Made by a program: the position numbers and the translations under genes
Source of the DNA: Gyrodactylus bullatarudis
Lineage: Eukaryota > Platyhelminthes > Monogenea > Gyrodactylidea > Gyrodactylidae
Assembly: GCA_012064415.1 (NCBI GenBank)
Contig: SSNU01000016.1
Coordinates: 54,779 to 114,452 of the forward strand
Direction of reading: 5' to 3'
Length of the DNA: 59,674 nt
The notes under the pieces: generated by a model
Told to the model about the DNA's origin: nothing
The model's input: the letters and a program-made list of their open reading frames with translations, nothing else
Database searches by the model: none
Shown: positions 34,053-46,740 of the stretch, in pieces
Layout: the number at the start of each line of letters is the position of its first letter
How positions within the stretch are numbered: position 1 is the stretch's first letter

Positions 34053-35261
34053 TTAAAATTCGAGATGGCGCGATTTTTTCATTTTTTTAAACTTTGAGTT
34101 GAAAATTTTTTCCAATCTGTTAAAAAGGGATTTCACCAAACCCACTTTTGTGGATTTTGGACAAAATGATTTGAAGTTTAGTAGTTTTCCAATGAATGCA
34201 GACTTTCTATAAATTTTCCTTAACAAAGATCCATCATTTTGTCTACACAATAAGACTTCTAAGAAAGGCAGTTGATCATTTTCTTCCAATTCTATTGTGA
34301 ATTTTAGATTTGTATGAGCTTCATTGAACTTCGTCAAAATCTCATTCGAGTCTATACTCTTGTTTACGGCCATGAAGATATCATCTACATATCTCCTATA
34401 CACTTTGGCTTTCAGTATCTATAGAGAGAGGGCCTGATTCCAATTTGCCCATGAATATTTCAGCCAAGATCGGACCCAAAGGGGAGCCCATCGCTACTCC
34501 GTCAGTTTGTACATAGATATTGTTGTCAAACGAGAAGGCAACATCCTTGCAAGAAAGTAGTAATAACCGCTTCAATAACATTGGTGGGATTAGGAACCCT
34601 TCTATCTCTCTCGATACTTTACTGATAAAATCTACTGGTTCCATTAGTGGGACGTTTGTGAATAAAGAAGAAACATCCAATGAAATTATCATATCTTCCT
34701 TTGCATTCACTTCTTTCATTATCTCTACAAACTCAAATGAACCTTTAAGGGAATACTTGCAGACTTTATTGCGAATCGGGCTTAAGATCTCCACCAACCA
34801 TTTTGCAATGTTACTTGTTGGTGACTGGCTCATGTCCAAAATAGGTCTGAACTGTAACTTTGATTCATCTTCATCTGGTTTTAATTTGTGAACTTTAGGA
34901 AGACCGTACAGTTTATTGAACGTTGAATTCTTTTTGCTCATTTCATCAAACTTCTATTGATTAATTATTTTCTTAGATTTTAAGTTCTTTAAGAGATCTA
35001 AACACTTCTCTTCTACTAATTTTGGATTGTAAGTTGATGATTTAATTCTCGTTTTCTTAAATTTTGTGGTGTCAGATAAAAGTTTTCTCATGCCATTGAT
35101 ATACGTGCTTCTTTTTATCAACGCCCAACCGTTACCTTTATCCAACCTTGATAATATTACGTTTTCATTTCTCTTCAGCTTATTCACCGAAGTCCAGTGT
35201 CTTCTTAAAATTCGAGATGGTGCGATTTTTTCATTTTTTAAACTTTAAGTTGAAAATTTTT
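34053..35261. repeat. Long direct duplication around the Penelope insertion
   Basis: 34053-34111 and 35205-35261 are direct copies (TTAAAATTCGAGATGG.GCGA, then a T-run and AAACTTT.AGTTGAAAATTT) with only two or three differences. The Penelope RT piece fits exactly between them. In the intact family B copy at 43622-44195 this segment is not duplicated in direct orientation, so it is best read as a long target-site duplication. Confidence 0.75.
34112..35204 (-). pseudogene. Penelope-like element reverse transcriptase fragment
   Basis: Read on the minus strand from 35204: the N-terminal RT block (VILSRLDKGNGWALIKRSTY), an in-frame TAG just before 34941, LYGLPKVHK, motif A DVSSLFTNVP with its Asp, motif B DGVAMGSPLGP, then a frameshift near 34400, and motif C YRRYVDDIF with the catalytic DD, followed by LPFLEVLLCR. 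These motifs and their order are those of Penelope RTs. Similarity begins exactly at 35204 and fades at about 34112, so N-terminal and GIY-YIG parts are missing. With one stop, one frameshift and both ends cut, it is dead. It is flanked by a 57-59 bp direct duplication of the host foldback element. Confidence 0.9.
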
Positions 35262-35742
35262 GTTGATTTCAAGGTCTGAGAGGAATCAAACGTTATTTTT
35301 CAGGATCATCATTAGACAAAGAAAATATTTACACTTACTCATTTTTTGACAAAACACACCATTTACGTGCGAAAGTCTACTTCCTATTTTTCGATCATTT
35401 TTACTGCTTGGAAATTGATAAACTAGGTGATCTAAGATCATTCCAAAATGACGGGTTTTTTTAAAAAAAATGAATAAGAGTAAATATTCTCTTTGTCGAA
35501 TGATGATCCTGAAAAATAACGTTTGATTCCTCTCAGACCTTGAAATCAACAAAAATTTTCAACTCAAAGTTTAAAATGTCTCCAAAATTTTCCAAAAAAA
35601 CTTTTTTTCAAAATATATTTTCTAAAATCAGTAAAAGTGTACATTTTGAATCAGTTACCAAAAAATCTTTCAAAAATTTCTATACCTTGATGAAAAAATG
35701 AGATTTTTGTAAAAATCATGAATTCCCAAATTATTTATAGCT

Positions 35743-38700
35743 TTCAAAAATTCGAAAATAATTTTTGACTTTCAATAGATTTAGATAGAAAAATCATTCA
35801 ACCTTTTACAACTCCACTAGGACTTTCTTAGAACCTACTAGTGTTATATTGTACATCATTAGAACTGCCTTTAAATGTCCTATCGAATTAGTGCTAGGAA
35901 AAAATTTACTAATTTTCAAAAAATATCCCTACTGCCCACTGCATCTTTTCCTTTTCATTTTTCTGTTGATATTTATTGAAGATTTCAGATTGCATCATGG
36001 AACAAAAAATAATTTTTATTAAAGGTTATTTTAAATAATAACTTTTTATCTGGAACTTGCGATCACAATAAATCAAGAGGCGAGATTAATCTAAGAAATG
36101 TCTAATGTAGATCCATCGCATTTCAAAGGAAAAGTTATTATTAAGGATAAGAAATACAATATAGATTATAATCATTGTTACTCATGATGATGTCATTATT
36201 ATTATTACGAAGAATGATAAAATCGATAATGCAATTAGAAAAATTGTAATAATTCCAACTATCAATTAAATCCCAAACTATTTCTTCTTCCCTTTGATTA
36301 AATCTCAGCAAGTCTTTATGGAAATCAATTAAATTTATTACTCCATTTCACATGACAAGAAACGATTAAAAAATATTCTCAGTTCCATGATTGTTATTTT
36401 TAAAGTTTATACAAGCTGCGGTAGTAGAATTCGGCTAGTATTTTTATTTCCTGTTATATTTCCTTCATGAATTCTTTTAGCCGCATTGCAAACGTTTAAA
36501 TACAAATAAGCTAAGGTTTTTAACAAACTTTAATGTTGAATTTAAAAATTAGACACAAAAATAAAACTCTATTTAAAAATTTTCACGCCTTTCTTGCGAC
36601 GGCACCAGTCATCACTTCTGATAACTAGTACAGAGTTTAACTGAAGTTGGAACTATTTTTCTTATCTTGAGAAGATTCGTTTAAGTCGAGAATAAAAAAA
36701 TAATATCAATCAAACGTTCTGATGAACTGGCAAGATTTTTCAAATTTTTTTCTTTTTTATTTGATTATCTCCTCTAAAGTTTCATCTATCAGGAATGTTT
36801 CACGTTTAAATACACAAATTGACCATGGGAAAAAGATTGAAGAGATATTTTCTTTACTGAACACTTCATGTGAGAAAAAGGATTTTTTGGTTTATTAAAA
36901 AGGAAAGAATATTTTTCATGTCTCCAAACTTGAGCATAAAAATCAGATAGGGAAGTCTGAAGTAAACCTGTGTTAGCTACTGAAAGATGAAAGATTTACG
37001 ATAAAATTTATTAAAAACAATTCTTACAACTTGAGTATTATTTCAAGCTGGAAAAAACAATTCCCTATCAAAAAAATACGATTGATTTAAAAATCTCAAA
37101 TTTTACTAGGAACAAACCTCCTTATAAAAATTTACGCAAAATTTTAAAAATTCCAAAATTAGCCCAAATCTATTCGAAAAGATAACTTAAATAGTCCTGT
37201 GTTCTTAAATTTCCAAAAGTAGATCCAAAAGGAAAAAAATAAACCCCATTTGAGATATTTTATCTCAGAAGTAGTCCTGAGATAGAATTATATTCTAGAT
37301 TAGCCTCAACTGAGTTTCTTTTCGAATATATTTCCTGAATTATAATTATATCATATTTTTTAAGGTTAGAGTGCTGGCCATCAAAGTGTCTCTATAAAAC
37401 TGTAAAAATAGAAATGAATTTAAAATGTTTAACCTGCTAAATTTTTATACACAACATTATTCATTACTGATTAATTTCTAACCAATTTCAATTTATTTTC
37501 TTATTATTGGGTCAAGCAGAGTTTTCCAAAATTCACCCCAAAGGAATTTTTTTTAAATAATAAGAAATAATTTAATTTGATAATTTCTCTACCTTTTTTT
37601 CAGCGCTTGATATTTTACGGCTTTTGCATGGTCTTCCATATTTTTAACCTTCAAGTTCCGACTTCATCAGATTTTCGACGTCACGGAGCATGATAATCTC
37701 CGAGTAAGCTGCTTGCAAGAAGATCATTTTGTATTCATTCATACTTTTTAAAAACAACTTCTAACTTTTTAGCAACGGCATACAGATTTTAATAGGGGTA
37801 TTCATTAACTTTTGCAAACTACAAGGACATCGGAGTTTGGTGAAGTTAACAATTCTTCTTATTTCACTATTTCGATCTTGAGAAACAAGAAATAAATCTT
37901 CTTTAAGGATAGCAAAAATTTGTAAGAACCTAGATTCGCGTAAGATTTTTTCTATCAAAGGTTCTATGTAAGGAGAAAGTTCACTTTCAATCAAGAATTT
38001 GAATCGTTCAGGTTACACCATTCAATAAAAGGGGAAATTTTGAAATGATAATAATTGATTCGAGGTAAAGAGTTGAAATATCATAGGGGTGATTTTTGGA
38101 AATATTTTACCTTTTGGGTGATTATTGGAATTAACCCTTATAATTATCTATATCATCTAATAGAAGATTCGATAGTAGTAAGTACCCTTGAAGTAAATTC
38201 AGTATTGACCACAGTCTCGAATTTACAGAAATTCTGGGAATTTTTTCTGGTAGGAAAAAAGCTGAATATAAGCCATACCTTTTTTAGTTATTATAAGCAT
38301 TAAACTCATTTCATAATAGAAAAAACTAAAAATAACTACGAAAAAAGGTCCAGAAGAGAAATTTTCTACCCTTGAAGTGAGGATAAATAAAAAATTGGTT
38401 AGAAATTAATAAGCAACGAAACATGTTTAATACACATTGTGTATAAAAATTTAGCAGATTTCAAGTTTTGAATTCATTTTTGTTTGTTACAGTATAATTC
38501 TAGGGTAGGGTGAAATTTTTAACCTCATATCAGGACCAACTTTTCTGATAGAACTATCAATTCTAAGCATTATTTTGAATTGAAGCATGTGTTGAAAATG
38601 CTTCAACATTATGACATTCAGTTTTAAAGATCCAGAATTTTTCAAATCGACGCTCAATTTTCAATGTAATTTTATACGCAATCACTAAAATCCGGAATAT

Positions 38701-38981
38701 CTTGGCAATTTAAGTTTTATCTTCAAAAATAGTAATCTTATCAACAAAAGGGCCTTCATGGTAAATTTCGTTATTTTTTGATGTCCGTGGGATGTTGGGG
38801 GGAAATGGGCAATAACAATGAATTTAATGCTTTGAAAATATGCCAAACATGATCTCAGTACTAAATTTTATCAGAAAAGTAAGTTCAATAATTCATGTAA
38901 ATTTTCAAATACGTCCGAAATTCCAAAAATAGCAAAAATGTTGAGTGAAAGTGAAAAAGCTCACATAGGCCAAGATACTAG
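35743..38981. other. Non-coding
   Basis: No gene supported. Two neighbouring minus-strand open stretches (37994-37761, beginning MIESELSPYIEPL, and about 37745-37600, with MKSELEG) have a somewhat protein-like composition but no recognised family. They may be relics of a transposon. Confidence 0.35.
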
Positions 38982-39075
38982 GAATATTATTCTAAACTCA
39001 CATGGAAGGTTAGAGAAGGTATACGCTTGTTGTTCTCTAACTTCCATATGAGTTTAGAATCAAACAATAATATTC
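38982..39075. repeat. Short hairpin element, family D
   Basis: Left arm 38982-39017 (TATTCTAAACTCACATGGAA, GGTTAGAGAA) pairs with 39033-39075 (TTCTCTAACTTCCATATGAG, TTTAGAATC) around a 15-nt loop. Parts recur at 43265-43300, so it is an interspersed MITE-like hairpin rather than a unique pre-miRNA. Confidence 0.65.
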
Positions 39076-41269
39076 TTGATGAGATTCGATAGTAATATAT
39101 TGTACAAATTATAGGATTTGTTTTTCTGAACACATAGATTAGGTTTGTATTGGTTGATAAAGAATTTCTCCTTAACCCATTCATCTTTGCTGTCATGCCC
39201 CAGGTTTTTTGTATAAAACGGAAAAATTCGAAATTGAAACTGCGGGTTTTCCTGTTCAAGAGGTCTAGTAACCGCGGTATCCTTTTGTAGTATTATCCTT
39301 ACAGTTTAATAGTTAACAAATTCAGGAAATATATTGGAGATGTAAATCTATACTCCCAAAACACTGTTTTCACCTGTATCTGTAGAAGCACAGATTTCTT
39401 GTCCACCTGCAACTGAAGTTTGAAATAGGCTAGGGAGAATAAACCTGAAAGTTATGCAATGATGTTAATCAGGCAAAATTTACATTTATTCTCAAATGGA
39501 TCATGATATAGTAAGAAAAGATATATTTCTGAGCAATGTTTGTCAAAAATACTGTATGATGGAATAGCGTGTTTTTAAGACGGAAATAGTTATTGGTATG
39601 TTTTTTTGAATAGGAAATATATATCAATGCGTTCTGTCATTTTGAATTGTCAAAAATTTCAATCCTGATTCAAAGTTCCACACAAAAGAGTACGAATAAT
39701 CAATACTTTAAATAATGTTTTCCTTCGTCATGTCCTTGAGTTTAATTGATCACTAATGATTTTAATTATTGAGAAGAATATTTTTTTTATAAAAGTAAAA
39801 ATTACCTTTTTATTTTAGGATCTGGTATTGTAGTAGAGAAAGTCAAAATTTTCAAGTTTTCCCAGCCATAATCTCATTCATATAATAGATTAAAAAAAAG
39901 CATTTTTAGGTTCTGATATACAAAATCTCATCATTCGATTTATATTTTTGTAAAACCCATGAATTTTAATATTCATCTTAACAACTCAGATACTCAATGA
40001 GTATTAGAGATAGATTTTTTGGTCTCTTCAGGAGAAATCGAATGATTTATAAAACATATGGTCCGAAATCTATTTATAAACTGGTTGCAATAGAAACAAT
40101 GATTTTGTATTTAAATTAATGTGATGAAAAATTTGCTGAATTTGATTTCGGCCATTTTTGCTGAGGTATCTTTTCGAGCTACTATCTCATCTAAAGATGG
40201 TCGAATTGAATAATGTAATGTAAATCCAGTTACTTCAAGAAACCTAAGTTGTAATATATTTTGAGAAACGCCTGGTCTCACTAAATATCCAAGAAATAAA
40301 GTGTCAGAAAAAGATTTATTCGAACTATTTATCGATGAAAATATGATAGAGGACATTGTGAAATACACAAATAAATGTATGGATTTCAAGAATTCGAAAA
40401 GATCAAGAATTACGTCTGAAGAACTTTTCAAATGAAATGGAATAACAATTTAAAATGGAGCTTAGAGAACTTTGGGAAGATGAACATTTCTATTAATTTA
40501 TAAAGAACTCTGTCTTATTCAAGATACTGTATAAAGAGACTCAATCTGTATAAAGATTGAAAAATGGTCATTAGATTGATCAGTTTTGCAAAGTTAAATG
40601 CTAATTTGTATCGCAAGAAATAATTTCCAATGAAGAATTTGTACATTAGAACTAATTTGCAATCCCTTTTTACTGATAATCTACAAAATTAATCTCCGAG
40701 AAGCAGATTTTCTATTCAATACGGCATTCAATTAGCCTAAAACATTTTTTTTAATATGAAAATACGAGATATTTTTTAATTCAATAATATCTCTGGAGAA
40801 AGCTAATTAGTTTGATTGAATATTTTGACATTAATCTAGGAATTTATCAGAGGAAGATTTGCAGTATCTCTAATCGGTATTTTCAGAATTAAAAAGCTCA
40901 AAGAAAACCCAGTTATCACCACTCGGGAATTTCAAAATTGAAAACGCCTCATATATTTATTTTCAAGAAAGTTAAATTTGGTAACTTAATCTCTGAGGCC
41001 ATACTATAGCCGATATATAAAGCTTGGTGTTGTTTCATTAAAAACCTTAATCATAAGATGAAAACTCTTGATAATGATGAATTTAAAAAAGAATTTAAAA
41101 AACTTTATAATTTATAAATTTCCACAAAACTGAAGAATCTATTTAATGTTTATATAGATAAAACATGTATTGTTTAATAAATATTATTATTATTATTCAT
41201 AGGTAAACTAAGTCAATATTGAATCTAACTCCGTTTATCAAGAAAAAAAGAATTTTCGATAACTTTCTC
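39076..41269. other. Non-coding
   Basis: No supported gene. The minus-strand open stretches 39259-38987 and 40431-40111 overlap repeats or lack recognisable motifs. Confidence 0.4.
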
Positions 41270-41475
41270 ACCATGAAGTCAGCAAATTTTTTTTTAAGTT
41301 CAAAAAATAGGAATTTGAAATTCGTTATAATTTCCTTAAAATTGATTTAATCAAAATTTTTTTCTTTATATCGTTAAAGCAGGCCTCTAGATTTCAAAAA
41401 AACCTAGATCGAATTCGATCAAAAAATGAGAATTTTGTTAGTATTATTAATTCCCATCTTTATATTAATTAGGTG
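41270..41475 (-). repeat. Foldback family A, half copy
   Basis: Diverged arm with TTCAAAAAATAGGAATTTGA, AATTTCCTTAAAATTGATT, a GTTAAAGCAGGCCTCTAG block and the end AATTCCCATCTTTATATTAA. It has the same orientation as the 30020 copy. Confidence 0.5.
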
Positions 41476-43200
41476 TAATTAAAAAGCTCATGGGTATTAT
41501 ATTCAAAGAGAATGGTATTTTTGAAAATTCATACGCCTCTTTGTTCTTTCTGATTCTTTGTTTCTTCAAAATATCTATGTGAATATTATCTCAAGAAATC
41601 GGTAGTTTGACAAGCAGATCTAAGAAGAAAATTTTATTACTTTGATAGTCAATATTAGAGATAGAGTAATACTGTAGTGTAAAAATCTTTAAACGGTCTT
41701 TATAAAATGTTTTAGATCAAGTCTATGTTATTCAGAAAATATAGGAAATTTCATCAATACAGATGATTGAATTGATTACTGATTAGAGCACATTTAATCG
41801 TACAAATTGTTCAAATAAGAAGAGATTTCAATTTTTTCTAGACTATAGTGTTCTATTAATAACTGAGTCGTACCAAATTTGAGGCTTTTACCTAGGAGAA
41901 GACAATCTCAAATAAGATAAGACAGAACCCGAAGAAATTTGTAATAAAAATTCAAAACTAGGATGATGAAAAATTTCTACACAGTTTAAGAATTTTATTG
42001 CTCAAGAAATTTTCATATTGAATTGAATAATTTATGTCCGGTCATTTTTTCAATTTCAGCTTCTTAAGTAAAAACAAAGAAGGACTAAAGAAAATTATGG
42101 GTTTTATTGTATTCTCAGTGACAATAAACATTGTTTTTTGTTAATGAAAAATTTCTCTTGTGATACCAACCAGTTTGGCAGCTTAAACAGACTATGAAGA
42201 CTATTGAAATGGTCAATCATAAAAAAGGGCAAACATAAAATAGATCTTTATCACAAGTTGAATGATTTTAAAAATTATTTTGATAAGTAGTCTGAGTGGA
42301 AAAACTTTTATCGTTCAACTTATTTAAACTTTTAGTCATTGAGCAATGCTCAATGAGAATCTATAATCTGTGGATGAGCTTACTATTCCCTAAACGATAA
42401 AAAAATTCGAATTTTATTTTTTAACTCACAATTGTGTCTCCATATTTTAAAATGTTCAAATATTTGTAGATTCTGAGTCAGATAAAGAAATATGTAATAC
42501 ATATTATGTATTCGTAAAATAAGAAATTTTATTTGTTTCGGTTTGGTACAGTTAGTATAATAAGAAATTGATCCTGAATTATTATTCTGTCTATTTGAGG
42601 TTTTCTAAAATCAGTCCTGAACACTTAATAAATTTTAATATCAATCTTGAATAATTAGAAATTGATCCTGAATTATTATTCTGTCTATTTGTGGTCTTCT
42701 AAAATCAGTCCTGATCCTCAATTCATCGTTATTTCAGAATATTCGGCTTCTGATAACTTTTAACTAATGAACTCTTTGATTTAGATCTCATTTACGCCAG
42801 TTTTTATTTCATATTAATATTTTCAAACTAATTCTCTCCCCAATTTCTTTAGAACATCGAATTTATCAATGAAGAAAATGTAGTCATGGATCCTTTTCTT
42901 GATGATTTTGAAGTAATTTCTTTTAAACCCATTAATTTTCTCGATCAGTGATAAAACTTTTCTAATTTCAGATCCAAATTCCATTCCTCGAAAACCAAAG
43001 TGATATTTCATTACAATTTGGCAATTATTGTTTTCCACCTCAATTTCACAAGAAGAAAATTTTTTAATCAAATATATAATTAATATTCCATCGGAAATTT
43101 GTTTTTCTTTACCCGACTACTATCGAATAGAAAAATTTTGATCTTTCTCCAGTAGTTGAAAATTGGAAGATTATATTTTAATTCTTATTTTTATATGTCA
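41476..43200. other. Non-coding with a direct duplication
   Basis: 42563-42620 and 42657-42714 are direct copies (AGAAATTGATCCTGAATTAT, TATTCTGTCTATTTG, CTAAAATCAGTCCTGA) with a 94-bp period. No gene is seen. The minus frame 43071-42823 is unrecognised. Confidence 0.5.
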
Positions 43201-43220
43201 ACCAAGCTAGCGTCCTCAGA

Positions 43221-43350
43221 GACCTGGCGAAATATAACGTTGATCACTAGAAAATGCCTCTGTTGTCTCTAACCTTCTCCCATGAGTTCAGAACCCAATA
43301 TTAGTAAAGAATTTTGACGAAGTTCGACAACATTATCGTTCAAATTTTAT
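43221..43350 (+). repeat. Family C terminal motif and family D copy
   Basis: GACCTGGCGAAAT at 43221-43233 is shared with 51040, 48044 and 59371 (inverted). It is followed at 43260-43350 by family D sequence (AACCTTCTCCCATGAGTTCA, AAGTTCGACAACATTATCGT). Confidence 0.5.
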
Positions 43351-43621
43351 TTTGAATTTACGGTCAAAATATTTCTTTTATATTCAAACAAATATGTTTT
43401 CAAAATTTAATTCTAAGTTTCCGCGAAACATGGAATTTGTTTATGGCTGCTTGTAAGAATTTGGGTTTTATTTTGGCCTAAGATAGGCCAGTTCTTATTT
43501 TTAATTTTTTCTCTTTATTTTTACCATATCTAGGTATCAATTTTCTCAAATTTTTCTCATTTCGTCCAACTCTAATATTTATGGTGGACGACACACATCA
43601 AACTTTCTATTAATTACTACA

Positions 43622-44195
43622 GCTATTCTCAATGAATTTGGGAGCTCATGATTTAAAAAAAATAATATTTTTTCAAGGTATCAAAATTTTCTAAAGATTT
43701 TTTGGTAACTGATTTATTGATTTAAGAAATTTGAAAAAAAATATTGAAAAATTTTAAGACACTTTGAATTTCGAGCAAGCACGAATTTTGCGTTTTTTAA
43801 AACTTTGACTTGAAATTTAAGAATAATTTTGAACTGATCTTTGATAATTTATCAATTTCCAAGCAGTAAGAATGATCGAAAATAGAATTTCGCATGTGAA
43901 TAAAGTGTTTCAAAAAATCTCTACGACCAAATTTGTTCTTCGTATCTATTGGAGATCCTGAGAAAAAAACGTTTTATTCCTTTATACCTTGAAATCGACA
44001 AAAATTTCAATTCAAAAATTGTGCTCGCTCGAAATTCAAGATGTCTTCAACTTTATTATAAAATGGAATTCCTTTTTATTAAATCAGTTAAAGTGTACCT
44101 TTTGAATCGGTTACCAAAAATTTTGATACCTTGAAGAAAAAATTAGATTTTTGGAAAATCATAAATTCCCAAATTCATTGAGAATAGCTTTACGT
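43622..44195. mobile_element. Foldback element, family B copy 3 (most complete)
   Basis: Left terminus CAGCTATTCTCAATGAATTT and right terminus AAATTCATTGAGAATAGCTT are near-perfect inverted copies. The arms continue inward for about 200 bp (GGTAACTGATT, TTTCGAGCAAGCACGAAT and their complements). The centre is unique. There is no coding capacity. About 570 bp, a MITE-like foldback. No certain target duplication was seen. Confidence 0.8.
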
Positions 44196-44871
44196 TCAAA
44201 TTTAAAATCTCATGTTTTGAAATGAGCTAGTAGAAAATTTTAAGGCTAGGAACGTAATAGAACCAGTTCTGAACTAGTTCTAGAATTTCAAAAAAAAGAT
44301 TTATTTTTTCATTCTACTTTTGTTTAAGAATTAGAATTTTTAAACCAATTTAAAATATTTTCTTAAAGATACCAACAATAATCCACTGCCAGATGACAAA
44401 AATTTGCCTAGAACTTGTCATTGACAAACATTCATTCGAGTTTTATCAATTTTTCTGAATCTGTAATATTACCTTATTTACAACCCGAACTGAAAGACTG
44501 AAATAGACCGTGAAACTATCAGTTTAATACAATTTCCTTAATAAATCATTCAATAGAAATTTTCCATCTTCACCAATTTACCACTGATTATTAAAAACTT
44601 TTGAAACAAAAAAAATTCTATTTTTTGATTTTAATAATTTCTTCATTTCTCCGTAAACGCGCAATGAATGAATGTTACAATCAGTTCGTACCCTTAGAAA
44701 ATTTCCGACTCTGAGATAAAAGTTTCTGAAGCAAATATTTTAGGATAAATAAAATGCTCTTAGATTTTGTACATTACCAAATACCAAGTTGGTTATTCAA
44801 TCTTGTGCTCTAATGATGAGAGTATAGAAAATAATATTAATTTTTGAATAGTGTAGCACCTTTACTTACAA
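44196..44871. other. Non-coding
   Basis: Nothing recognised. Confidence 0.4.
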
Positions 44872-45156
44872 AGTTAATTAGAAATATTTCATTCTAGGTG
44901 CATAGGTAATATATCCCACAGGAACGTCTTATTTGGTAATGGATTAGCCCATGTTACAGTTTACTAATGGATCCCACCGAGACTGGTACGAAAGAAATGC
45001 TTATTGAAATGCTTTGTGAATTTCTTTCGTACCAGTCTCGATGGGATCCATTAGTAAGCTGTAACATTCAGCGACATGGGCTAATCCATTACCAAATAAG
45101 ACGTTTCTGTGGGATATATTACCTATGCACCTAGAACGAAATATTTCTAGTTAATA
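44872..45156. mobile_element. Hairpin MITE with TTAA-centred duplication
   Basis: Arms 44879-45001 and 45023-45150 are inverted copies differing at a few sites and by a 10-nt insertion in the right arm. The loop is about 20 nt. Both flanks carry AGTTAAT (44872-44878 and 45149-45155), containing TTAA. Directly inside TTAA the ends read (T/C)TAGAAATATTTC, reminiscent of piggyBac termini (TTAA then CCCTAGAAA). An 8-bp hAT-type duplication with one mismatch is the alternative. There is no coding capacity. Confidence 0.8.
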
Positions 45157-45885
45157 TTATTTTTATTTTACAATATAAACTCAATCTTTAACAATGATCA
45201 CGCGCCCATGAGAATTGAAGATGGATTTTTGATTATCATCTCTTCAAGATTGCCTCTTTCCAATCAATGTTCCAAATAGAAATAGATACTCAATGTTATC
45301 GATAAGAATAGGATATCACTATCAAGCACGTTACCATTTTGTAGATATTTAAGTTAGTGTCAAGATTTTTATACGGAAGAATTTCTATGATTATAAACAG
45401 AAAATTACAACTCAGAACTTTAAGCTCTTGTTTTGTTTCTACGATTAAAGAAAACCTAAAAGATCTCATTTTACGAAGAATTTCCCAGTTACAATGTTTT
45501 AATACTAAAGTTGTTACCAGATTGATTAAGAATTGAATCTTCAGACTTATTATTTTAACAAATTCTATTATAAAAAATGAACAGAAACAAAGATTTAAGC
45601 TACATTTATTTATTAACTGAAACAAGATTCATTACTTATGTATTTATCTTTTCTTATTTACATGCTACGCTTTTATATAAATGTATACATATATTATTTA
45701 TTTATTTTGATACAGATATAGTTTTAACAAAATAAAGTTGAATTTTTTAAATAGCCAGCAATGGTCTCAGAGAATTTTGAAAAACTTGAATTCAATTTAA
45801 ATCGTTTCGATTACTGTATTGATTTTGGGAATTCGTGAAGAAATGAAATAAATTTCAAATCTTTAGTTCAAATAAAGCTAGTTAA
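45157..45885. other. Non-coding
   Basis: AT-rich. The minus open frame 45625-45296 has no recognised motif. Confidence 0.35.
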
Positions 45886-46740
45886 AATGAAGATGAGAAT
45901 TTTATGATTAAGGTTCTTCTCAAAATAAAATACTTGAAAGCGTGAATCATTCACAGTTAAAAACAGCACACAATAATTTATTTTCATATAAAATGTTGAT
46001 TTAATCCTAAATTCTGGAATATTTACTCAATTAATTACAAAATGTCTCTCAGTCTCAAGCTTGATGAGGAAACCATGAAAAAAATTTATTTTTGAATCGT
46101 TAAAAGTATTTTGTTTTTTTAAGATTTGTTATTTTCACAAAATTCTCAATTTTTCATCAAAAATTTAGAGATTTTTTGGAATCAAAAGGCCCACTTCTAC
46201 GATATGAAGAAAAAATTATAAAAAACCAGGGAAATTATGGCATATTTCACATTTAGGCGTAGCGCAAAATTTCCATTTTTTGAACTTTAAGTTGAAAAAT
46301 ATTGCTGATTTCAAAATGAGAGAGGGATCAAAAGTTGATTTTTAGGATCACAATAAGACAAAGAAATAAGATATGCGAAATTAAATGTTGAAAATGACAC
46401 CATTAACGTGTGAAAATTTTCTCTTCTTGATCATTTTCCCTACTTGAAAATCAATGAAAATTTGATAATTCAAGATCCCTCAAATTCTTATGGTGATAGA
46501 AGATTTCCTTGTATTGTTGTGATAGAAAAAATCATCTCTTTGAAATCAGCTAATTTTATCATTCAAAATTTTAAAAAAATGGGAATTTGGCGCTACTTCA
46601 AGATTTGAAATTTGCCATAATTTCCTTAAATATTGATTTTTAAAAAATGATTTAAATTCCTAAAAATCTTGATCGAATTTGATTTTTCGATGAAAATAAA
46701 ATCAGAATTTTGTCAAAATCGTATTAACTAGGTGCATATT
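45886..46740. mobile_element. Foldback element, family A, both arms
   Basis: It begins with AAAGCTAGTTAAAATGAAG at 45888. The left arm proper runs 46130-46375 (TTCTCAATTTTTCATCAAA, GGCGTAGCGCAAAATTTCC, GATCACAATAAGACAAAG) and the inverted right arm 46545-46740 (AAAATGGGAATTTGGCGCTA, ATTTCCTTAAATATTGATT, end GTATTAACTAGGTGCA). About 200 bp near 45925-46130 is extra sequence. There is no coding capacity. Confidence 0.65.

Larger units (their letters stand above)
33881..35742. mobile_element. Foldback element, family B copy 2, with nested insertion
   Basis: The left arm (33881-34111) starts AGCTATTCTCGATGAATTTG. The right arm (about 35545-35742) is its inverted copy, through CCTTGATGAAAAAATGAGA and TCATGAATTCCCAAATTAT. 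The centre has the typical GATCATCATTAGACAAAGA and its inverse at about 35300 and 35510. The arms are long and AT-rich with no coding capacity. The element was split by the Penelope fragment at 34112-35204. Confidence 0.8.

Noticed and set aside
45296..45625. Minus 109-codon open frame as a membrane protein gene
   Set aside because: Hydrophobic composition is expected from AT-rich DNA; no start context, splice sites or family.
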